Positions 1 through 7,850 of a stretch of 64,000 nucleotides of DNA are shown here, one piece after another. The notes below the pieces were generated by a model, which was not told where the DNA came from, did no database searches, and worked only from the letters and a program-made list of their open reading frames with translations. This DNA is from Bordetella petrii (GTDB lineage: Bacteria > Pseudomonadota > Gammaproteobacteria > Burkholderiales > Burkholderiaceae_B), in assembly GCF_017356245.1 (NCBI RefSeq), contig NZ_JAFMZZ010000001.1:2087490-2151489 (forward strand), read 5' to 3'. The number at the start of each line of letters is the position of its first letter. The first letter of the stretch is position 1. The position numbers and the translations under genes are program-made.

Positions 1-124
1 CGTCCGGGCGGGTGGGGGCGGCGCACGTGCGTCGGGCTCGGGCGCATGCAGGCGCCCTCGGCCTGCTGCGCAGGCTGCCCCGCCGCCCAACGCGCCACCC
101 CCACCCGCCCGGACGCCGCGGGAC
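1..124. repeat. Long-stem hairpin element, copy 1 (left end outside window)
   Basis: Bases 1-24 pair with 92-115 at 23 of 24 positions (C19/A97 is the mismatch). The 67-nt centre (25-91) is identical to the centre of the copy at 18425-18557. Inside it are two perfect small hairpins, 40-57 (arms GGGCGC/GCGCCC) and 61-75 (arms GCCTGC/GCAGGC). The right flank CGCGGGAC at 117-124 is the outer-stem arm seen in copy 2; its partner would lie just before base 1. No reading frame is shared between the copies. I do not recognise the family. Confidence 0.8.
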
Positions 125-140
125 TGCGACAGCCTCAGAT

Positions 141-224
141 GTCAGGCTCCGCCAGGTGCCTGACACCGAAGTACGCCGCAGCCGTCTCAGTCGTACGGTG
201 TCCGACACCCTGCGGGAGTCAGCC
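141..224. repeat. Inverted-repeat family, locus R1 (two units in opposite orientation)
   Basis: Unit A has arms GTCAGGC (141-147) and GCCTGAC (158-164). A spacer of about 30 bp follows, then unit B starts at GGTGTCCGAC (197-206); its right arm is degenerate after GTCAG. Unit B is in essence the reverse complement of unit A, so the locus is a BIME-like inverted pair. The same pattern recurs at six other places in the window. Confidence 0.65.
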
Positions 225-290
225 TTCTGGCAACGAAGCGAGGCCGATCGGGGACGTCGCGCAGCCGGCTTTGCCGGTGCGTCAGCGTCG

Positions 291-331
291 CCCCCTTGAG
301 GGGGAAGCGCGTCAGCGCTTCGGGGGTGGGT
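291..331. repeat. GC-rich repeat with nested hairpins
   Basis: CCCCCTTGAGGGGG can fold into a hairpin, and AAGCGC...GCGCTT follows as a second stem, ending in CGGGGGTGGG. A partial copy of the second half is at 62352-62374. It is probably a common interspersed repeat of this bacterial group; no T-tract follows, so a terminator role is not clear. Bases 332-414 hold no further structure I can support. Confidence 0.45.
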
Positions 332-414
332 CTTTACCTCAGGCACGATAATTGCAGTGTGTCCGCGTCGGCCGGCCTGGAGCAGGGCGGCCCGTATATC
401 GGCAGAGGTGACTC

Positions 415-1341
415 ATGGCGACTCGAACAATCTGGAAAGGGGCGATCTCGTTCGGCCTGGTTCATATTCCGGTCGGCCTGCATACGGCCACCACGGACTC
501 GGGCGTGGATTTCGACTGGCTGGACAAGCGGACCATGGATCCGGTGGGCTACAAGCGCATCAACAAGCGCACCGGCAAGGAAATCGACCGCGACAACATC
601 GTCAAGGGCGTGGAGTACGCGGATGGCGAGTACGTGATTATTTCCCCGGACGAAATTGCCGATGCCTATCCCCGCACGACCCAGACCATCGAGATCCAGC
701 GCTTCGTGGAGGCCGCCGAGGTGTCGTTCGTATATCTGGAACGGCCGTACTACATCGAGCCCATCAACCGGGGCCACAGGGTGTATGCGCTGCTGCGCGA
801 CACGCTGGCCAAGGCCGGCAAGATAGGCATCGCCAAGGTCGTCATCCAGACCAAGCAGCACCTGGCGGCGCTGATTCCCTCGGGCGATGCGCTGGTGCTG
901 AACCTGATGCGCTGGGGCGAAGAGGTCAAGTCGATGAAGGGCCTGGACCTGCCTTCATCGAAGGCCAGGAACATGGCGCCCAGCGCCACCGAACTGAAAA
1001 TGGCGAAGATGCTGGTGGAAGACATGTCGGGTCCGTGGGACCCCGATGATTTCCAGGATGAGTTCCGGCAAACCATCATGGACCTGGTGGAAAAGAAGGC
1101 GCGCGCCGGCAAGACCAAGACGGTGATCGAGCCGCAGGAAGAGGCCCCCGCCTATGGCGACAATGTCATCGACCTGACCGAGCTGCTGCAGCGCAGCCTG
1201 AAGGGCGGCAAGAAGGGCGGCCAGGGCGCCCGCAAGGCGGGCGCCAAATCTGCCGGGCGCGCCGCGCCGCGCAAGCGGGCCGCCCGGAAAACCGCGGGCA
1301 AGGCGGCCAAGGCGAGCGGTAATGCACGCAAGGCGGCATGA
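415..1341 (+). CDS. ku: Ku, DNA end-binding protein for non-homologous end joining
   Basis: 308 aa, the usual size for bacterial Ku. The homodimer threads onto double-strand DNA ends and recruits LigD. The N-terminus (ATRTIWKGAISFGLVHIPV) is the standard start of the family, and the Ku beta-barrel core spans about residues 5-255. The last 45 residues are a Lys/Ala/Arg-rich tail, as in other bacterial Ku proteins where such tails bind DNA. ATG at 415 is preceded by GAGGTG. The stop overlaps the ligD start by ATGA, so the two genes are translationally coupled. Nothing in the 5' region shows how it is regulated. Confidence 0.96.
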   Translation: MATRTIWKGAISFGLVHIPVGLHTATTDSGVDFDWLDKRTMDPVGYKRINKRTGKEIDRDNIVKGVEYADGEYVIISPDEIADAYPRTTQTIEIQRFVEAAEVSFVYLERPYYIEPINRGHRVYALLRDTLAKAGKIGIAKVVIQTKQHLAALIPSGDALVLNLMRWGEEVKSMKGLDLPSSKARNMAPSATELKMAKMLVEDMSGPWDPDDFQDEFRQTIMDLVEKKARAGKTKTVIEPQEEAPAYGDNVIDLTELLQRSLKGGKKGGQGARKAGAKSAGRAAPRKRAARKTAGKAAKASGNARKAA

Positions 1342-3935
1342 CCATGGCCGATACCCTGAAGCGGTACCGCGAGAAACGCGATTTCAAGCGCACCCCCGAG
1401 CCCGCCGCCGGCGGCAGGCGCAACGAGCAGGCGCGGGCTTTTGTCGTACAGAAGCACTGGGCCAGCCGGCTGCACTACGACTTCCGGCTGGAACTGGACG
1501 GCGCCATGAAGAGCTGGGCGGTGCCCAAGGGGCCCAGCTACGATCCGTCGGTCAAGCGCATGGCGGTGCAGGTGGAAGACCACCCCATTGCCTACAACCA
1601 GTTCGAGGGCCGGATTCCCAAGGGCCAGTATGGCGCGGGCAAGGTGATCATCTGGGACGAAGGCGTCTGGACGCCGGTGGGCGATCCGCGCCAGGGCTAC
1701 CGCGACGGGCATCTGAAGTTCGACTTGCGAGGCGCCAAGCTGCGGGGGCGCTGGGCCCTGATACGCATGAAAGGCAAAGAAAACGAAAAGCAGCCGCCCT
1801 GGCTGCTTATCAAGGACCGCGACGACCAGGCTCGCGACGAAGGCGAGTTTTCCGTGGTGGACGAAATGCCCGACAGCGTCGTGCCTTTGCGCAAGCAGGG
1901 CGGGCGGGGGCCCGGCCGGGGCGCCCCGCAAAAGCAGGCAGCGGTCTCGTCCGCCCCGCCGGATACCGGCGAAAAAGTGCCCGGCAAGCCGGCCGAGCTG
2001 CCCACGGAGCTCAAGCCGCAGCTCGCTACTCTGGTCGACGGTCCGCCGCGCGGCGGCGACTGGCTGTACGAGGTAAAGTACGACGGCTACCGCATTCTGG
2101 CGCGCCTGGAAGACGGGCAGGCGCGGTTGTGCACCCGCAATGGCCACGACTGGAGCGCGCGCCTGCCGCACCTGGCGCGGGCCATCGGCAAGCTGCAGGT
2201 GCCGTCGGCCTGGATCGACGGCGAGATCGTGGTGCTGGCCGACAATGGCGCGCCCAGCTTCCAGGCCTTGCAGAACGCCTTCGACCGCGACCGTCCGGGC
2301 GCCATCGTGTATTACGTGTTCGACATGCCGTATGTGGCCGGGCGGGACGTGCGGGCCGAGCCGCTGCATGCGCGGCGCGCCTGGCTGCGGCAGCTGGTCG
2401 ACGCCAATTCGGACGCTCTGCAAGACATGGTGCGCTTCAGCGAAACCCTGGATGCCACGCCCGCGCAGCTGGTGGCGTCGGCCTGCAAGATGGGGTTGGA
2501 AGGCATTATCGGCAAGCGGCGCGATGCCTCGTACGTATCGCGCCGCAGCGATACCTGGGTCAAGCTGAAATGCGCCCAGCGCCAGGAATTCGTGATCGTG
2601 GGGTACACCTCGCCGCAAGGATCGCGCACGGGTTTCGGCGCGCTGCTGCTGGCGGTGCATGGCTCCGACGGCAAGCTGCGCTATGCGGGCAAGGTGGGCA
2701 CCGGCTTCGATACGCAGGGGCTGCAGTCGTTGGCAGAGCAATTGCAGGGGCTGGCCACGGCCGACAGCCCGCTGGCCAGCACGGCCAAGGTGCCGCGCGG
2801 CGCGCATTGGGTCAAGCCGCGGCTGATCGCCGAAGTGTCGTTCGCCGAATGGACGGCGTCGGGGCATGTGCGCCAGGCGTCGTTCCGCGGGCTGCGCAGC
2901 GACAAGCCGCCGCGGGCCATCGGCCGCGAGACTCCGGTGCCGGCGCGCGAGGTCGAGGCGGGCAAGCCTGATGCGCGGCCGCGCCGGCAGCGCGCCGCCG
3001 CGGCCGAATCCGGCAAGGCGCGGGCCGCCGGCAAGACGGCCCAGGCCCGGGGAACGGTGCGCGCGTCGCGGCTGACCCATCCCGAGCGCGTCATCGATGC
3101 CAGCACCGGCCTGACCAAGCTGGACCTGGCGCGCTACTACGGCCTGGTGGCGCCTTTGCTGCTGCAGCACCTGCGCGGCCGGCCGGTTTCGTTCCTGCGG
3201 GCGCCGGCCGGCATCGAAGGCGAACTGTTTTTCCAGAAGCACCCCGATACCGGCAGCATGCCGGGCGTGCGGCTGCTGCCGCGCAGCCTGGACCCCGGCC
3301 ATCCCGCGCTGGCCGAAGTGGCTACCCTGCAGGGCATCATGTCGGCCGCGCAGATGAATGTGGTGGAGTTCCACACCTGGAACGCCGTCAAGACCGCGAT
3401 CGGCAAGCCCGACCGCATGCTGTTCGACCTGGACCCGGGCCAGGGGGTGAAGTGGCCCGCCGTGCGGCAGGCCGCGGAATTGGTGCACGTGCTGCTGCGC
3501 GAGCTCGGCCTGCGCGCCTGGCTGAAAACCAGCGGCGGCAAGGGCCTGCATGTGGTGGTGCCACTGCGCAGGCAATACGGCTGGGACGTGGTGAAGGATT
3601 TTTCGCAGGCCATCGTGCAGCACCTGGCCAGGACGGTGCCGCAGCTGTTCGTGGCCAAGAGCGGGCCGCGCAACCGCGTCGGCAAGATCTTTGCCGATTA
3701 CCTGCGCAACGGCTTCGGCGCCACCACGGTGGCCGCCTGGTCGGCGCGCGCGCGGCCCGGCATGGGCATTTCGGTGCCGCTGGCCTGGAGCGAACTGGAC
3801 CAGCTCGACCGCAGCGACCAGTGGACGGTGGCCAATATCCACACGCGGCTGGACGTGGGCAATGCGCCCTGGGACGACTACAAGCCGCAGGCGCTGGGCG
3901 CGGCCATGAAGGCGCTGGGCTATCGGCCGCAATAG
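1338..3935 (+). CDS. ligD: LigD, multifunctional NHEJ ATP-dependent DNA ligase
   Basis: 865 aa carrying all three LigD activities in the order phosphoesterase-ligase-polymerase, the Pseudomonas arrangement (mycobacterial LigD is polymerase first). The 3'-phosphoesterase domain (about 30-150) has H40, H46 and D48, matching the metal-binding residues known in P. aeruginosa LigD. The ligase domain (about 225-520) carries motif I KYDGYR with the adenylated lysine at K247. The polymerase/primase domain (about 575-865) has the FDLDPG acidic motif and TSGGKGLH. Basic Ala/Lys/Arg linkers separate the domains. ATG 1338 overlaps the ku stop; a second ATG at 1344 is possible. Confidence 0.96.
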   Translation: MTMADTLKRYREKRDFKRTPEPAAGGRRNEQARAFVVQKHWASRLHYDFRLELDGAMKSWAVPKGPSYDPSVKRMAVQVEDHPIAYNQFEGRIPKGQYGAGKVIIWDEGVWTPVGDPRQGYRDGHLKFDLRGAKLRGRWALIRMKGKENEKQPPWLLIKDRDDQARDEGEFSVVDEMPDSVVPLRKQGGRGPGRGAPQKQAAVSSAPPDTGEKVPGKPAELPTELKPQLATLVDGPPRGGDWLYEVKYDGYRILARLEDGQARLCTRNGHDWSARLPHLARAIGKLQVPSAWIDGEIVVLADNGAPSFQALQNAFDRDRPGAIVYYVFDMPYVAGRDVRAEPLHARRAWLRQLVDANSDALQDMVRFSETLDATPAQLVASACKMGLEGIIGKRRDASYVSRRSDTWVKLKCAQRQEFVIVGYTSPQGSRTGFGALLLAVHGSDGKLRYAGKVGTGFDTQGLQSLAEQLQGLATADSPLASTAKVPRGAHWVKPRLIAEVSFAEWTASGHVRQASFRGLRSDKPPRAIGRETPVPAREVEAGKPDARPRRQRAAAAESGKARAAGKTAQARGTVRASRLTHPERVIDASTGLTKLDLARYYGLVAPLLLQHLRGRPVSFLRAPAGIEGELFFQKHPDTGSMPGVRLLPRSLDPGHPALAEVATLQGIMSAAQMNVVEFHTWNAVKTAIGKPDRMLFDLDPGQGVKWPAVRQAAELVHVLLRELGLRAWLKTSGGKGLHVVVPLRRQYGWDVVKDFSQAIVQHLARTVPQLFVAKSGPRNRVGKIFADYLRNGFGATTVAAWSARARPGMGISVPLAWSELDQLDRSDQWTVANIHTRLDVGNAPWDDYKPQALGAAMKALGYRPQ

Positions 3936-3975
3936 GCGCGGCGCAGCCCGGCCGCCCGACCGCGGCCGCTGCCGT

Positions 3976-4653
3976 TCAACGCGACACGACCGCCAGCGAG
4001 AAGCCGTCCCAGCCCTTGCTGCCCACGGTCTGGATCGCGGTGGCGGTCAGGCGCAGGTCGCGGCCCATGGCTTGCAGGAAATCCCGCGCGCCGCGCACGT
4101 CGGGCTGGCCGGCCGCGGCCGGATCGGCAATGCGCCCGCCGCGAATGATGTTGTCGCCCACGATCGCGGTGCCGTCGCGCGCCAGCGCCAGCGCCGCGGC
4201 CAGGTATTGCGGATTGTCGGCCTTGTCGGCGTCCAGGAAGATCAGGTCAAAGGGCGGTGCGCCTTCGGCCGCCAGTTGCCGCAGCGTATGGTGCGCATCG
4301 CCTTCGATGACCTCGGCGCAGGCGTCCAGGCCGGCCGCCGCCAGGTTCCGGCGGGCCACCCGGGCGCAGGCCGGGTCGCGTTCCAGCGACAGCAGGCGCC
4401 CGCCGGGCGGCAGGGCCCGCGCCAGCCAGATGGTGCTGTAGCCGCCCAGCGTGCCGATTTCCAGAATGCGCTGGGCCCGCGCCATTTGTGCAAAAATTTG
4501 CAGCAGCCGGCCCTGGTTGGGGGCCACTTCGTGGGGCGGCAGGCCGGCTTCGCGCGCGCGCGCCAGGGCGTGTTGCAGGGCCGGATCGTTCAGGTGCAGG
4601 GCCTCTTCAAAGTAGTTGTCTACGGCGGTCCATCGGGCTGTTTCCCTGTGCAT
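3976..4653 (-). CDS. SAM-dependent O-methyltransferase (class I, COMT-like)
   Basis: 225 aa, the typical size of small cation-dependent O-methyltransferases that act on catechol-like or acyl-CoA phenolic substrates. Motif I (LEIGTLGG, 64-71) binds SAM. DADK (141-144) and GDN (166-168) supply the acidic metal and substrate residues of the family. It has no signal peptide, so it is cytosolic. It is divergent from the LysR gene at 4763, and the 109-bp gap holds an inverted repeat near its promoter, so LysR control is likely. The substrate cannot be read from the sequence. Confidence 0.88.
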   Translation of the reverse strand: MHRETARWTAVDNYFEEALHLNDPALQHALARAREAGLPPHEVAPNQGRLLQIFAQMARAQRILEIGTLGGYSTIWLARALPPGGRLLSLERDPACARVARRNLAAAGLDACAEVIEGDAHHTLRQLAAEGAPPFDLIFLDADKADNPQYLAAALALARDGTAIVGDNIIRGGRIADPAAAGQPDVRGARDFLQAMGRDLRLTATAIQTVGSKGWDGFSLAVVSR

Positions 4654-4672
4654 GCCAGTGTCCAGAACAAAG

Positions 4673-4697
4673 TTGCGATGGCATGCATGCTACGCAA
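4673..4697. promoter_or_regulatory. Candidate LysR operator
   Basis: Arms TTGCG and CGCAA flank the self-complementary core GCATGCATGC, in the gap between the divergent methyltransferase and LysR genes and 20 bp upstream of the methyltransferase start. Position and symmetry fit a LysR-type binding site; nothing else supports it. Confidence 0.35.
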
Positions 4698-4762
4698 TGC
4701 CGGCCGGACGCGATATCGAGTTATTCTGGCTACTGTGTCAAGTTTTCTAACGAATCTGCTCT

Positions 4763-5623
4763 ATGCGATCCCTGCCGCCGCTGTCCGCCCTGAAGACCTT
4801 CGAAGCAATTGCGCGCACGGGTTCCGTGACGGCGGCGGCCCAGGAGCTGCATCGCACGCACGGCGCCGTCAGCCGGCAGCTGCGCCTGCTGCAGGAGCAC
4901 GCCGGCACGCCGCTGTTCGACAAGCAGGGCACCGGCCTGCGCCTGAACGAACACGGCGCCGCGCTGCACGCCCTGACGCGGCCGCTGTTCGACCAGCTCG
5001 AGGCCGGCTATGCCGGCATAGTGCAGCGGGCCCGCCATCCCGGCCTGCATGTGGCGTGCAGCGCAAGCTTTGCGATGCGCTGCCTGGTGCCGCGCCTGGG
5101 CGACTTCTATCGCCAGCGGCCCGACATCCGCATCCGCCTGTCCATGACTTCGGCGCGCGAGCTGCGCGGCGAAGGCGCCGACCTGCTCATCGCCTGGGAC
5201 CTGGCCACTTACCCGCAGGCCGACCGGGCCGCCGCGATACCGCTGGCGCCGGTGGCGTTCGGCCCCGTGCACGCGCCGCGCTACCGCGCCAGGGGCGCGG
5301 CCCGCGTGCGGATCGCGCATGATTTCACCACCAGCGCATGGACCCAGTGGCAGGCCTTGTCGGGCATCGACCTGAAGCTGGGCCGCGAACTGGCCTTTCC
5401 GCACACCCATCTGTGTGTCGAGGCCGCGGTGTCGGGCCTGGGCGTGGCGCTGGCCGAGCAGCGGCTGGTGCGCAAAGAGCTGGACGACGGCACACTGGTC
5501 GCGCCGCACGGATTCACCCGCTTTCCGGGCGGGCTGATGGCGCTGCCCGGTGCAAGAGGGGCCGATGGCCCGCAGGCGCAGGCGTTCATTGCCTGGCTGC
5601 GGCAGGCGCTGGGCGGCGGGTAG
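4763..5623 (+). CDS. LysR-family transcriptional regulator (GcvA-like)
   Basis: 286 aa. The N-terminal winged HTH (about 6-65) begins LPPLSALKTFEAIARTGS, a form common in GcvA-type regulators, followed by a shortened substrate-binding domain to the C-terminus. It is divergent from the O-methyltransferase, which is its likely target, and is followed by tRNA-Arg on the same strand. The start ATG 4763 is the one that begins the conserved HTH. The effector is unknown. Confidence 0.9.
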   Translation: MRSLPPLSALKTFEAIARTGSVTAAAQELHRTHGAVSRQLRLLQEHAGTPLFDKQGTGLRLNEHGAALHALTRPLFDQLEAGYAGIVQRARHPGLHVACSASFAMRCLVPRLGDFYRQRPDIRIRLSMTSARELRGEGADLLIAWDLATYPQADRAAAIPLAPVAFGPVHAPRYRARGAARVRIAHDFTTSAWTQWQALSGIDLKLGRELAFPHTHLCVEAAVSGLGVALAEQRLVRKELDDGTLVAPHGFTRFPGGLMALPGARGADGPQAQAFIAWLRQALGGG

Positions 5624-5636
5624 GGGCCGGGGCAAT

Positions 5637-5666
5637 TTGCCGGCCTGGCCAATAAGATGTTATAGT
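5637..5666 (+). promoter_or_regulatory. tRNA-Arg promoter
   Basis: TTGCCG (5637-5642) and TATAGT (5661-5666) are separated by 18 bp, and the -10 element ends 13 bp before the mature tRNA start. This fits a sigma-70 promoter. Confidence 0.55.
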
Positions 5667-5679
5667 CTTTGTCTTTACA

Positions 5680-5756
5680 GCGCCCGTAGCTCAGTTGGAT
5701 AGAGTACTTGGCTACGAACCAAGGGGTCGTGGGTTCGAATCCTGCCGGGCGCGCCA
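5680..5756 (+). tRNA. tRNA-Arg (anticodon ACG)
   Basis: 77 nt including an encoded CCA (5754-5756). The acceptor stem GCGCCCG/CGGGCGC, anticodon stem CTTGG/CCAAG and the T-loop TTCGAAT are all intact. The anticodon ACG is at 5714-5716 and would read CGU, CGC and CGA after A34 is converted to inosine. An identical gene is at 22576-22652. Confidence 0.98.
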
Positions 5757-5761
5757 AATTT

Positions 5762-5795
5762 AAAAGGGTCTCGCACTGCGAGGCCCTTTTTCTTT
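5762..5795 (+). terminator. Rho-independent terminator of tRNA-Arg
   Basis: AAAAGGG pairs with CCCTTTT and CTCGC with GCGAG around an ACT loop, followed by a T-rich run (TTTTTCTTT). It starts 5 bp after the tRNA. Confidence 0.88.
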
Positions 5796-5823
5796 GCGCC
5801 GCTGGCGGCGCGTGCCTTGGGGC

Positions 5824-6834
5824 CTAGAACCCTTCCACCACGATCTTGCCTCTGGCCGCGCCGGTTTCCACGCGCCGGTGCGCCTCGCGCATGTTGGCGG
5901 CGTTGATCGGCGCCAGCACTTCGGCCAGCGTGGTGCGGATGCGGCCCGCGTCGATTTCATCGGCCACGAACGACAGCAGGCGGTGCTGCTCGATCATGTC
6001 GGGAGTCTGGTGCATGGCGCGGGCGAACATGAATTCCCAGTGGAAGCTGGCCGACTTGGTCTTCATGCCGGCCATGGGCATGGGCAGGTCGGTGTTGTCG
6101 ATCGATACGATGGCCCCTTGGGGGCGCACCAGTTCCACCGCGGCGTTCCAGTGGCGCATGTCGTTGAAAATGGCCACATAATCCACGTGCGCGAAACCCG
6201 CCGCGCGCACTTGCGGCGCCAGGTCCTGGCGGTGGTTCACGACGTGGTCGGCCCCCAGTTCCTTGACCCATGCGATGGTTTCGGGACGGGATGCGGTGGC
6301 GATGACTGTCAGTCCGGCGCGCTTGGCGAGCTGGATGCCGATGGACCCGACGCCGCCCGCGCCGCCCACGATCAGGATGGATCGGCCCGGGTCGGCGCCG
6401 TCGCGGTCGATGCGCAGCCGGTCGAAGAAGGCTTCGTAGGCGGTAATGGTGGTGAGCGGCAGCGCGGCGGCCTCCGTGTGCGACAGCGTGCGGGGTTTGC
6501 GGCCGACGATGCGTTCGTCGACCAGGTGGAATTCCTGGTTGGTGCCGGCGCGGGTGATGTCGCCGGCGTAATAGACCTCATCGCCCGTCTTGAACAGCGT
6601 CGCCTGCGGCCCCACTGCCTCGACAACGCCGCTGGCGTCGTAGCCGATGACGCGCGGGGCGGCTTCCACCTTGTCTTTGGGGGCGCGCACCTTCACATCC
6701 ACCGGGTTGACGGCCACGGCCTTCACGGCCACCAGGATGTCGCGGCCCTGCGGCGCCGGCTTGGGCAGGTCGACGTCCAGGAAGGCGTCGGGGTCGGACA
6801 CCGGCAGGTAGCGGGTCAGGGCAACGGCTTTCAT
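5824..6834 (-). CDS. Zinc-independent MDR-family NADPH:quinone/enone oxidoreductase
   Basis: 336 aa, full length for the quinone-oxidoreductase branch of the medium-chain dehydrogenase/reductase family. The nucleotide-binding motif VGGAGGVGSIG is at 156-166. The region that carries zinc ligands in true alcohol dehydrogenases reads GYDASG (64-69) rather than GHE, so I expect a zinc-free reductase of quinones or alpha,beta-unsaturated carbonyls using NAD(P)H. Databases often call these zinc-type alcohol dehydrogenase-like. It is divergent from the LysR gene at 6966, which probably controls it. Confidence 0.87.
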   Translation of the reverse strand: MKAVALTRYLPVSDPDAFLDVDLPKPAPQGRDILVAVKAVAVNPVDVKVRAPKDKVEAAPRVIGYDASGVVEAVGPQATLFKTGDEVYYAGDITRAGTNQEFHLVDERIVGRKPRTLSHTEAAALPLTTITAYEAFFDRLRIDRDGADPGRSILIVGGAGGVGSIGIQLAKRAGLTVIATASRPETIAWVKELGADHVVNHRQDLAPQVRAAGFAHVDYVAIFNDMRHWNAAVELVRPQGAIVSIDNTDLPMPMAGMKTKSASFHWEFMFARAMHQTPDMIEQHRLLSFVADEIDAGRIRTTLAEVLAPINAANMREAHRRVETGAARGKIVVEGF

Positions 6835-6922
6835 GATTTAGTCCTTTAAAAAAGAGAGCGGGCGGCCTGGCGGCAGGCCGGCTGTATATGCCTGCCAATG
6901 TAGTGTTTGCGGTTCTTCTTGA

Positions 6923-6963
6923 TAATTACCTAGAATTAAAAATCTTATTTCGGAATAACCGAA
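6923..6963. promoter_or_regulatory. Candidate LysR binding region
   Basis: Two small inverted repeats lie between the divergent oxidoreductase and LysR genes: TAATT-6-AATTA (6923-6938) and TTCGG-5-CCGAA (6949-6963). The second abuts the LysR start, which would suit autorepression. The region is much more AT-rich than its surroundings. Confidence 0.35.
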
Positions 6964-6965
6964 TA

Positions 6966-7847
6966 ATGGTCCTGGAAAACCTGGCGCTGTTCCTGCGCAT
7001 TGCCGAAAAGGGCGGCATGGCGGCGGCCGGCCGCGAACTGGGCCTGTCGCCCGCTTCGGTTTCCGAGCGCCTGGCCGCCCTGGAAAAATACTACGGCGCC
7101 ACCTTGCTGGCACGCACCACGCGCGCCATCAGCCTGACCGAGGCCGGGCGGCAACTGGCCGAGGGCGCGCGCCGCCTGCTGGCCGAGGCCGACGAACTGG
7201 AAGCCCGCGTCAAACTGGGCGCGCAGACGATTTCCGGCCCAATCCGCTTCAGCGCGCCCGAAGACCTGGGCCGGCGCCGCATTGTGCCCGTCGTCGATGC
7301 TTTCCTGGACGAACATGCGGGGGTCAGCATCGATTTGAACCTGACCGACGGCAATGTCGACTTGGTGGCACAGGGGTTGGACTTCGCTATACGCCACGGC
7401 ACGCTGGCCGACAGTTCGCTGCGAGCCCGGCCACTGGGCAGCAACCGGCGCGTGGTGTGCGCCTCGCCCGCCTATCTGGCCAGGCATGGCGCGCCGCGGC
7501 ATCCCGACGAGCTGGCGGACCACGATTGCATCGTCATGCGCTTTGGCCAGGACCTGGACCGCGAATGGCTGTTTCAGGTGGATGGCCGGCCGCACAAGGT
7601 GCTGGTGCGCGGCCGGCGCGTGGCCAACGATGGCGGTCTGGTGCGGCAATGGGCCTGCCAGGGGCGCGGCATTGCGCTGAAATCGATCCGCGACATCGAC
7701 GCCGACCTGGCCTCGGGCGCGCTGGCCGAGGTGCTGCGCGACTATTCCATCGGCGCCACGGCGCTGCAGATCGTCTATCCACCCAGCACGGTACAGCCGC
7801 GGCGCGTGCGCATGCTGATGGACCGCATCGCGGCGGCACTGGCTTAG
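6966..7847 (+). CDS. LysR-family transcriptional regulator
   Basis: 293 aa. The HTH begins MVLENLALFLRIAEKGGM and ends near residue 60; the substrate-binding domain follows. ATG 6966 fits the family; an upstream in-frame ATG at 6888 would add 26 residues with no homology and would run through the putative operator. The likely target is the divergent oxidoreductase gene. The stop lies 3 bp from the end of the convergent CoA-transferase gene. Confidence 0.9.
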   Translation: MVLENLALFLRIAEKGGMAAAGRELGLSPASVSERLAALEKYYGATLLARTTRAISLTEAGRQLAEGARRLLAEADELEARVKLGAQTISGPIRFSAPEDLGRRRIVPVVDAFLDEHAGVSIDLNLTDGNVDLVAQGLDFAIRHGTLADSSLRARPLGSNRRVVCASPAYLARHGAPRHPDELADHDCIVMRFGQDLDREWLFQVDGRPHKVLVRGRRVANDGGLVRQWACQGRGIALKSIRDIDADLASGALAEVLRDYSIGATALQIVYPPSTVQPRRVRMLMDRIAAALA

Positions 7848-7850
7848 AGG

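Noticed and set aside
1152..3932. A 926-codon open frame on the minus strand opposite ligD
   Set aside because: In DNA of this G+C content the antisense frame of a real gene is often open. The plus-strand product is a clear three-domain LigD, and the antisense product is His/Arg/Gln/Ala-rich low-complexity sequence with no motif.
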